From Arthrobacter sp. OAP107 (lineage in GTDB: Bacteria; Actinomycetota; Actinomycetes; Actinomycetales; Micrococcaceae): a stretch of 64,000 nt of DNA. Position numbers and translations under genes: made by a program. This document shows, in pieces, positions 16,055-22,556 of the stretch (positions within the stretch are counted from its first letter, which is position 1; each line of letters starts with the position of its first letter). The notes under the pieces were generated by a model. The model searched no databases and was not told the DNA's origin. It worked only from the letters and a program-made list of their open reading frames with translations. The DNA lies in assembly GCF_040546765.1 (NCBI RefSeq), contig NZ_JBEPOK010000001.1:2170001-2234000 (forward strand), written 5' to 3'.

Positions 16055-16825
16055 CTAGCCCCGCAACGCTGCTAGTGCGTCGGCCAGCGGCATGGGGAGC
16101 GCGGCACCATGGCCCGGCAGCACCACCGAGGCGTCGATGTCGTCCAGGCGGTGCGTGGCTGCGAGCGCCTGTGCTGGATCGGAATGGAACATCGGGTGCA
16201 GCATCTGCGGCCCGCGGGTCCTGCTCAGCGGATGGCCGCTGACGAAGGAATCACCGACCGCTATGGCGCCCGCTTCGGGAAACAGGACCGCGACATTGCC
16301 CGGGGTGTGCCCCGGCAGCAGAACGGCCTCAGGCTTACCGGGAAGCTTCTTCAGCGTGTCGGCGCTCCAGGCCCGGGCATCCGTTGCCGGCTTCGACTGG
16401 AGGGCTCCAGCCTTGACGGCATGGGCCATCCAGCGGAACACGCGGGGCCGCCATGCGCGGACGACGACCTGGCCCAGGGTGACCTGGTGTTTTTCCCTGC
16501 CCTGGACGTGGGCCAGCTCTTCCGGCGCGCACAGGATGGGCGTTCCGTAGGTTTCGGAGAAGTAAGCCGCTGACCCGGTGTGGTCGACGTGGCCGTGCGT
16601 GATGAGCATCGCCCGGGCGTCAGCCGGCCGCAGGCCCAGATGGCGGATGGATTCCAGGACCAGGGGACGGTCGGACGGGTAGCCGCTGTCGATGACCAGG
16701 AATCCCGTTTCGTCGCGCACCACGACCCAGTTTGATGCTGGTCCCTCAACGAAAAAGACACCGCGGGACGGCTCGGACGTGCTGGCGGAGGCCTGCCACT
16801 GATGGGTTCGCGGTTTCACATGCAC
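16055..16825 (-). CDS. MBL-fold metallo-hydrolase
   Basis: Cytoplasmic metallo-beta-lactamase-fold hydrolase of 256 aa. The metal-binding signature HxHxDH is ITHGHVDHTG (about residues 75-84); the following ligands appear as LLPGHTPGNVAV (about 175) and the Asp in AVGDSFVSGH (about 195), and the C-terminal His in VLPGHGAALP. These proteins cleave thioesters, lactones, phosphodiesters or similar; the substrate is not predictable. It is a single minus-strand gene, separated from the DHFR-like gene by a divergent region. Confidence 0.85.
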   Translation of the reverse strand: MHVKPRTHQWQASASTSEPSRGVFFVEGPASNWVVVRDETGFLVIDSGYPSDRPLVLESIRHLGLRPADARAMLITHGHVDHTGSAAYFSETYGTPILCAPEELAHVQGREKHQVTLGQVVVRAWRPRVFRWMAHAVKAGALQSKPATDARAWSADTLKKLPGKPEAVLLPGHTPGNVAVLFPEAGAIAVGDSFVSGHPLSRTRGPQMLHPMFHSDPAQALAATHRLDDIDASVVLPGHGAALPMPLADALAALRG

Positions 16826-16955
16826 ATCCTAGCCACCGGACAGCGGGATCCATGCGCATTTTTCCCTCGCATGGCCACCGCAAGTGTGCTTGTCTGTAGC
16901 CGGTAGCGCAGATCCAGCAGGGGTCCGCGGCCGTTGTTCGACGAGGTGACACGAC

Positions 16956-17591
16956 ATGAGGTTGACCACCACGACCAACGTCTCGGTTGACGGCGTGATG
17001 CAGGGGTTGGGCGGACCGGATGAGGACCGCCGCGGCGGCTTCGAGCGCGGCGGTTGGGCGATCCCGCTTATCGACGCTGAAGCCGGGGACTACCTCAACC
17101 AGGTTTACGGCGGGGCGGAAGCGTTCCTCTTCGGCCGCCGGACGTACGAAATCTTCGCGGGCTACTGGGGAGTGATGCCAAATCCCGAAACGAACCCGAT
17201 TGCCGCCGCGCTTAACAACCGGCCCAAGTATGTGGTGTCCACCAGCCTTACCGATCCGCAGTGGGTGGGAACGACTGTCCTGCGGGGCGACGTTGTCACG
17301 GCCATCGCTGAGCTGAAGGCGAAACGCGACGGCGAGCTGCTGGTGCCGGGCAGCGGCGCCCTCGTCCGGTCGCTGTTGGCCAACGGCCTGGTGGACCGGC
17401 TCGACCTGGTGACGTATCCCGTCGTCGTCGGCCAGGGCACACGGCTGTTTCCCGATTCCGGTCCTGACATGGCGCTCGAGCTGGTCAGCTCGCGGACCAC
17501 GTCCCGGGGCATCACCATCCAGACGTACCGGCCGCTCGGGCGGCCGGAGTATGCGACCTCCACGGCCGGCCCCGAAGACGTGTTCAGTTAG
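16956..17591 (+). CDS. dihydrofolate reductase family protein (RibD C-terminal domain)
   Basis: NADPH-dependent reductase-like protein of 211 aa with the RibD_C/DHFR fold: start MRLTTTTNVSVDGVMQ, FGRRTYEIFAGYW (about residues 59-71), VVSTSL, and the nucleotide-binding VPGSGALVRSLLANGLVDRLDL followed by YPVVVGQGTRLF. A GAGGTGACACGAC ribosome-binding stretch precedes the ATG. Such stand-alone proteins are common in actinobacteria and mostly uncharacterised; true folate or riboflavin function is unlikely without other pathway genes nearby. Confidence 0.85.
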   Translation: MRLTTTTNVSVDGVMQGLGGPDEDRRGGFERGGWAIPLIDAEAGDYLNQVYGGAEAFLFGRRTYEIFAGYWGVMPNPETNPIAAALNNRPKYVVSTSLTDPQWVGTTVLRGDVVTAIAELKAKRDGELLVPGSGALVRSLLANGLVDRLDLVTYPVVVGQGTRLFPDSGPDMALELVSSRTTSRGITIQTYRPLGRPEYATSTAGPEDVFS

Positions 17592-17643
17592 GCTTGCGAC
17601 GACGTTGGCCCGGTTGCCCACAGACCAAGATTAGGCTGACCCT

Positions 17644-18447
17644 GTGGAGTACAACACACGCGAAATAGCCGTGCATTATGTCGAGCACGGCGCCGGGGCT
17701 CCGGTCTTGATACTGCACGGTGCCGGGGTTGATCACCGGGAGATGGTCGGTGCCCTGGAGCCGATATTTAGCGAGCTACCTGGTTATCGGCGCGTCTACC
17801 CTGACCTGCCGGGCATGGGGCGCACGCCGGCGGGGACGCTGGGCAGCGGCGATCAGGTTCTTGACCTCCTGCTCGCGTTTGTAGATGGGGTGATCGGCGA
17901 TGGACAGTTCGGGCTTATGGGCCATTCGGCCGGAGCCTACTACGCCCGGGCCATCGCCGGCAGGCGCCCTGAGCGGGTGACGGGGCTCGCGGTGATCTGT
18001 CCGCTGGGCGAGAATGCCCCAAAACTTCCTGTGCATCAGGTGTTGCAATCCTCGGTCGATCCGGGCGAGATGCTTGGTCCCGCCGACGAGAGCGTGTATC
18101 GAGACTACTTTGTCGTGCAGACTCAGGCCACGCTGGAGCGATACAAGGAGTACGTTGCCCCCGCCCTGGGTCTGGTCGACGAGGCCGGACTTGAGCGGAT
18201 CGGCCAACACTGGCAGTTCGGCAGCAGTCCCGAAGCGGGCCAACCGTACTCCGGCCCCGTCCTCATCGTCACCGGCCGCCAGGACTCCACGGTGGGATAC
18301 GCCGGTCAATGGGATCTGCTCGAGCACTATCCACGGGCCACTTTCGCCGTGCTCGACCGGGCCGGGCACGCATTACCGCACGAGCAGCCCGGCCTTCTCA
18401 AGGCCCTGATTACCGAGTGGCTGGATCGAGTGCGGGAACGTCGCTAG
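17644..18447 (+). CDS. alpha/beta-fold hydrolase
   Basis: Hydrolase of 267 aa with a GTG start. It has the oxyanion region LHGAGVDHREM, the nucleophile elbow GHSAGAYYA (Ser about residue 97), an acid residue in VTGRQDSTVGY (about 217-227) and the catalytic His in DRAGHALPHEQP (about 243). No signal peptide. The family covers esterases, haloperoxidase-like enzymes and C-C hydrolases, so the reaction is open. It lies 52 bases after the DHFR-family gene in the same direction; a joint transcript is possible. It is the last clear gene before a gene-poor patch. Confidence 0.87.
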   Translation: MEYNTREIAVHYVEHGAGAPVLILHGAGVDHREMVGALEPIFSELPGYRRVYPDLPGMGRTPAGTLGSGDQVLDLLLAFVDGVIGDGQFGLMGHSAGAYYARAIAGRRPERVTGLAVICPLGENAPKLPVHQVLQSSVDPGEMLGPADESVYRDYFVVQTQATLERYKEYVAPALGLVDEAGLERIGQHWQFGSSPEAGQPYSGPVLIVTGRQDSTVGYAGQWDLLEHYPRATFAVLDRAGHALPHEQPGLLKALITEWLDRVRERR

Positions 18448-18852
18448 CAGAGCCTCTCCAGGGTCTCGTTGGGGATGGACTCGATCTGGCCATTCAGGAG
18501 GTCACACGGGGGTCTGCGTCCGGCTGGCTGATTGCTCCCGCGGGTTTGTTCTCGAACCCCAGGGGCGGGGGAGCAGCGTCCACTTTAAAACCCCAGACTT
18601 GACTCTTTTGTTGCACACCTTCGTGAGCTCCGCGGGTGCTTGCGGCATCGAACTGCCACGTAACGCGGGGAGCAATTCGGTTCTATCCGCGATAGGGCTT
18701 TTCACTTTTAACGTAAAGACGATAAAAAAAGCTGGACTGAATGTTTAAAGTGCCGTAGTTTTGCTTCTGAACCAAGTGAACGTTACTGGCATCACAAGTG
18801 CCGCAGATGAGGGGGATACAACTACAACCGCAGGAGCACCGAGGAGCACGCC
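18448..18852. other. gene-free stretch with an AT-rich core
   Basis: No supportable gene. The segment from about 18660 to 18790 is clearly more AT-rich than the rest of the window, with an A7 run near 18725-18731. On the minus strand the end near 18446-18501 reads a short open frame (DLLNGQIESIPNETLERLC) with no recognisable match, possibly a gene tail. Confidence 0.5.
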
Positions 18853-19245
18853 ATGACTGCCGCAATAAACGACCTGATCGACGACTCGTTTGCTGATCAT
18901 CCCGCGCCGCGGACCTGCCCCGCAGAAGACTTCGCTGCGCCTGTCCTGTCTGTCACCGTCAACGATCAGGCGGTGCTTGCAATTGCCCGCCGGCTGCACG
19001 ACGGGGCGTGCCTGCGCAGTGCCAGCTGCGAGCTGCGCGACTTCCACGCGATGGACGTCTACGAGACGGATGTCCGTGTCATGTTAGCCGCCATGGTGCA
19101 GGCCGGTGCCGATGCCGACACCTGGGAAATCAGCTACTGCCGTACCGCAGCCGAGCGTCGATGGCTCCATGGCAAGTGGTCGTGCGCAGTATGCGGTGGT
19201 GGCATACGCTTCGGCGGCGGCATTGGTTGGGTTCACATCCGCTGA
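18853..19245 (+). CDS. hypothetical protein
   Basis: A 130-aa frame with an ATG preceded by CGAGGAG. The N-terminal half is acidic. The centre (VNDQAVLAIARRLHDGACLRSASCELRDFHAM and VRVMLAAMVQAGADADTWEISYC) reads like a helical soluble domain. The end has a CxxC-like CAVCGGG followed by a glycine-rich, low-complexity tail that may be a frameshifted terminus. I do not recognise the family. Composition agrees with coding sequence up to about residue 110. It stands in the decayed patch, so it could itself be degenerate. Confidence 0.45.
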   Translation: MTAAINDLIDDSFADHPAPRTCPAEDFAAPVLSVTVNDQAVLAIARRLHDGACLRSASCELRDFHAMDVYETDVRVMLAAMVQAGADADTWEISYCRTAAERRWLHGKWSCAVCGGGIRFGGGIGWVHIR

Positions 19246-19338
19246 CCAGCAGGCGGTGGGCCAGGGCGAGTTCATGCCTGAAGCGTGAATCGGCGGGCCC
19301 CGCCAGCGGCACACCTTGATGCCGCTCCATGTGGGTCG

Positions 19339-20010
19339 TTACGGAGCTTGGTCCGCGTGTTCTTCGGAGATTCTCGTGCAGAGCCACCAGGGGACTCCCG
19401 GAAGGGCTCGTCGGGTGACCTGGGCGTCCGTTGGGATGGTTCCGCCTACGAAGCGGCCCGTGTTGGTGGCGATGATGCCGCCATGCTGGTCCACGATGCA
19501 GCTGTTCGGCGGTAGGGACCGCAGGAGGGGCTCGAACGCATCCTGGAGTTGACTGACGCGGATGTCGGCAGCGATGGCTCCCACGCATTCTCCGGCAGGC
19601 GTCCCATCGAGAGTCGATGGGACCGGCTGGCCGTCGCGGCGGCGGCTGCGGCGCAGCCGGCCAGGAAAGCGCGGTACTCCCGTAGATCGTGGAGGTCTTC
19701 AAGAGAATAGCCCGCAAGAGATTGGCGTTGGACGCGGGCGATGTCCCCGATATTGGCCTTCACGAAACTTCCGCCGCCTTTGCCGCGCCGGGTCTCCACA
19801 AGGCCTAGTCCGCGCAAACTCGGCCAGGGCAGCCCTCAGTGTCAGAGTGGAAACGCCCATCCTCGATGCAAGGTAGCTTTCGCTGGGCAGCTGGGAACCG
19901 TCCTCGAGCACTCCGAGCTCGATGGCATGCCTAAGCCGACGTCCGACCTCCTCGCCACGGTCCGCATTCTCGAGCGGGGCAAAGGCGAGCTGCTCTTTCC
20001 AGGTGACCAT
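19339..20010 (-). pseudogene. frameshifted GntR-family regulator with a C-terminal sensor-like region
   Basis: Three consecutive frames together read one regulator of about 223 residues. From ATG 20010 the winged helix runs MVTWKEQLAFAP to GSQLPSESYLASRMGVSTLTLRAALAE. Near 19818 one extra T shifts the frame, after which LRGLGLVETRRGKGGGSFV continues exactly as a GntR wing should, then LHDLREYRAFLAGCAAAA. A second shift in the GCC repeat near 19640-19650 restores sense as RDGQPVPSTLDG, then ECVGAIAADIRVSQLQDAF and CIVDQHGGIIATNTGRFVGG, a PAS/Cache-like sensor motif. Two separate frameshifts argue for real decay rather than one sequencing error. Confidence 0.75.
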
Positions 20011-20050
20011 TGCGGCTCCACGCGAAGTGACATTTAACGTTGAATGTATA

Positions 20051-20078
20051 TTGACCTTTATCAATGAATGTCTACACT
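20051..20078 (+). promoter_or_regulatory. candidate promoter divergent from the broken regulator
   Basis: TTGACC (20051-20056) and TACACT (20073-20078) are 16 bases apart in an AT-rich stretch. Just upstream, ACATT and AATGT form an interrupted inverted repeat around 20031-20048 that could have been the regulator's operator. Confidence 0.4.
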
Positions 20079-20179
20079 TAGGAGTATCTGTCGGGGACTG
20101 CAGAACGGGTCGGAGCTCAATAGTTCTGGCAGCGGCGACAGTCCCGAGAAGCGGAAGCCCAGTTGGGAAGGGAGTGACG

Positions 20180-20332
20180 ATGACACGCGAAGAAGCTTTT
20201 GCCAAGTGCACACCGGACTCGTATGTCGAGTTCTATGGTGGTCGGTGGCTCGTCGTCCCGTTCGCCCAGGTGGAGCAGCCCATGTTCTTTGTTTGCGCAC
20301 CGCAGGCGGTCCGCAGCAGTCACCACGCTTGA
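20180..20332 (+). CDS. possible 50-aa protein
   Basis: Short frame starting MTREEAFAKCTPDSYVEFYGG and ending VRSSHHA. It is notable for a strong ribosome-binding site (GGGAAGGGAG, five bases before the ATG) and a consensus-like promoter about 100 bases upstream. No family recognised. It diverges from the broken GntR gene, the place where a regulated target would sit. It could also be the truncated beginning of a longer lost gene. Confidence 0.35.
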   Translation: MTREEAFAKCTPDSYVEFYGGRWLVVPFAQVEQPMFFVCAPQAVRSSHHA

Positions 20333-21125
20333 GCTCGAAGCTTCGGCGTCACCAGAAGAAAGGGCGCTCCATGAAGCGGCGACGACTTGAGCAATGCGTG
20401 GGGGAGAGGCCGCGGCCCGCAGCTTCGCGGTACCGGTTGGAGCTGGCGGTGGAACGCCGCCTCGAAAAGCAAGCCCTCCATGACTGAGGCAACCTAACCG
20501 CTGGACCGGCCGGCATCCTTCAGTATGCGTCGATCCGCAAAGGTCTCATCCATATGGGCCACGGTTGCCGTAACAGACACGGGTCGAAAATGTCATACCA
20601 GGAATCGCATCAGCCGGTGTTCCCGGCGTCGATCTGGCAAGCGCGAACTGTTGGTTGCGCTGGCCGGTAAGCCTCTGAATATCATCGCGCCGCGGCGGAG
20701 GGGAGGGTCGATTCTGCATCCACTGCGGCACTCTCAGCTTTACTTTACATAATGCTGATTATCGGCGTTAAGTATCGGCGCTCAGAAGGGGGCGTAAACG
20801 TTCGGTATCGCGGATGCGTATATGGCGTAGGCTGCCCGGAGCATCTCCGTACCGGCTCGCTGGGCGCTTCAGCTCTGTTTGCCGCCATGACGTACCGGCA
20901 GACGTTGCCAGGTCGGCACCCTGTGGAGTATTTCGGTTCCTGTGGCACGGGCCGATCATCCCGTCCGAACGGCCAGCCGGGGTCCTTGGCGAATTTCGTG
21001 GTCATCGTCAGGGTCAGCATGGGTGTCGTTCCGGTTTTTTATCCCTAGGCCAAAAGCGGGGCTCCGCGGGCCGATCCCCCGTTCCGGTAATTCTGGATAT
21101 ACACGGCATTGGTTGATGGTTCAAT
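20333..21125. other. gene-poor stretch with no supportable gene
   Basis: Several short frames exist on both strands, none with a convincing start, composition or family. A 38-codon frame at 20371-20487 is very Arg-rich and lacks a good ribosome-binding site. A Xer-like element lies at 20742-20769: ACTTTACATAA, six bases TGCTGA, then TTATCGGCGTT. Only its inner ATAA-N6-TTAT agrees with dif sites, so it is not called as one. Confidence 0.45.
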
Positions 21126-21148
21126 GAGTCGTCTTGTCAAGACGACTC
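21126..21148. promoter_or_regulatory. perfect 23-bp palindrome, likely operator of the amidohydrolase gene
   Basis: Arm GAGTCGTCTTG and its exact complement flank a single T, centred at 21137, about 77 bases before the amidohydrolase start. No T-run follows and no gene ends here, so an operator is more likely than a terminator. The inner CTTGT-C-AAG half resembles GntR-type half sites. Confidence 0.5.
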
Positions 21149-21224
21149 GCCACGGGCCTGCCGGCACCCGTACCCTCTCCAGTGTCAGCTGTACCCAGCC
21201 ACTGCCGGCCGAAAGGAAGGAACC

Positions 21225-22457
21225 ATGCTCATCACCAACGTCCGTCCGTGGGGCGGGGATGCGGTGGACCTCGAGGTCCGGGAGGGGCGGATCGCCGCCC
21301 TTCACGCCGGAGGGACCGCCGTCGTAAATGCCGGGAACTCCAATGACGCAGTGGACGGGCGAAACCGGATCGCACTTCCCGCGTTCACCGACGTCCACGT
21401 CCACCTCGATTCGACCCGGATCGGCCTGCCGTTCCGGGAGCACACCGGCGGGCCCGGGGTGTGGAACATGATGTGCAACGACAGGGAGAACTGGCGCGAC
21501 ACCCCCATCCCCTACCCGGAGGTGGTGGCGGGAACGCTGGAACGGATGATCGCGCGGGGCACCACGCGTGTCCGCTCCTACGCCCAGATCGACGTCGACT
21601 GCAAACTGGAGCGTTTCGAGGCGGTCATGGCTGCCAAGGAACACTTCGCCCGCGCCGCAACGGTGGAGGTCATGGCTTTTCCGCAGGCCGGACTGCTGCT
21701 CGAGGACGGGACCGTCCCACTCCTGGAGGACGCCCTCCGGGGAGGCGCCACGACCATCGGCGGCATCGATCCCTGCCAGCTGGACCGGGATCCGGCCCGC
21801 CATCTGGACATCGTTTTCGGGCTGGCAGAGAAGTACGGCGTCGACGTCGACATCCACCTCCACGAGCCCGGCCACCTCGGCGTCTTCAGCGCGGAACTCA
21901 TCTTTGAACGCACCCGGGCACTGCGTATGGAGGGGCGCGTCTCGCTGTCCCACGCCTACGACCTGGCCAACATCCATCCCGACGTGACCGCGCGGCTCAT
22001 GGAGCAGATGGCTGAGCTGGACATCGCCTGGGCGACCGTGGCCCCCGCAAGCGGAGGCACCCAGTTCGACCTGGCCCAGATGACCGACGCCGGGATCCGG
22101 GTTGGGCTGGGCGAGGACGGACAGCGGGACTACTGGAGCCCCTACGGCAATTGCGACATGCTCGACCGCACCTGGCAGCTGGCCTTCACCCACCGTCTGC
22201 GCAAGGACCGGCTGATCGAGCACTGTGCGGCGATTGCAACAGTGGGTGGTGCCTCCATCATGGACCGCACGGTCCAGCGCCTCTCGAGCCCCGACGACCG
22301 GCCCGGCCTGGCAGTCGGGGATTCAGCAGACATCGTCCTGGTCGACGGCGAAACCGTCACGAGCACCGTCATGGACCGGGGCACCGACCGCACGGTCATC
22401 CACGAGGGCCGGCTGGTCGCCGACGGGCTGTCCGTCCTGCCGGTCCCGGCTGCCTAG
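21225..22457 (+). CDS. amidohydrolase, cytosine-deaminase-like
   Basis: Metal-dependent hydrolase of 410 aa related to cytosine deaminase and isopropylammelide hydrolase. The active-site elements are in order: HxH metal pair in TDVHVHLDS (about residues 57-62), IHLHEPGH (about 211-216, third metal His and the catalytic Glu), SHAYDLAN (about 244) and the Asp in GEDGQRDYWSPYG (about 290), matching the D-x-W-x-P-x-G pattern of cytosine deaminases. A flanking beta-sandwich is built from both termini. AAGGAAGGAACC precedes the ATG. It probably deaminates or opens a pyrimidine or triazine-like ring; no transporter or pathway partner is adjacent. Confidence 0.82.
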   Translation: MLITNVRPWGGDAVDLEVREGRIAALHAGGTAVVNAGNSNDAVDGRNRIALPAFTDVHVHLDSTRIGLPFREHTGGPGVWNMMCNDRENWRDTPIPYPEVVAGTLERMIARGTTRVRSYAQIDVDCKLERFEAVMAAKEHFARAATVEVMAFPQAGLLLEDGTVPLLEDALRGGATTIGGIDPCQLDRDPARHLDIVFGLAEKYGVDVDIHLHEPGHLGVFSAELIFERTRALRMEGRVSLSHAYDLANIHPDVTARLMEQMAELDIAWATVAPASGGTQFDLAQMTDAGIRVGLGEDGQRDYWSPYGNCDMLDRTWQLAFTHRLRKDRLIEHCAAIATVGGASIMDRTVQRLSSPDDRPGLAVGDSADIVLVDGETVTSTVMDRGTDRTVIHEGRLVADGLSVLPVPAA

Positions 22458-22466
22458 CCACCGAAC

Positions 22467-22530
22467 GCGCGAACGTACAGTTGTGGCCCCAAAACCGGGT
22501 GGATTTGGGGCCCTAACTGTACGTTCGCGC
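22467..22530. repeat. long intergenic hairpin between convergent genes
   Basis: Outer 16-bp perfect stem (22467-22482 with 22515-22530), a two-base internal mismatch, then a 9-bp inner stem (22485-22493 with 22504-22512) and a 10-base loop. It sits between the convergent amidohydrolase and UvrA-like genes, so it can act as a bidirectional terminator; its length is unusual. Confidence 0.7.
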
Positions 22531-22556
22531 AGGCCTGTCAGTTCACCCGCGGTCCG

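Noticed and set aside
18446..18501. possible gene tail on the minus strand (DLLNGQIESIPNETLERLC)
   Set aside because: Reads smoothly for 19 residues but has no upstream continuation or recognised family, so not listed as a gene.
20371..20487. 38-codon Arg-rich frame
   Set aside because: No good ribosome-binding site, extreme composition, lies in a decayed region.
20752..21048. 98-codon frame in the decayed patch
   Set aside because: No start signal, no family, odd composition; alternative frames on the other strand look equally open.
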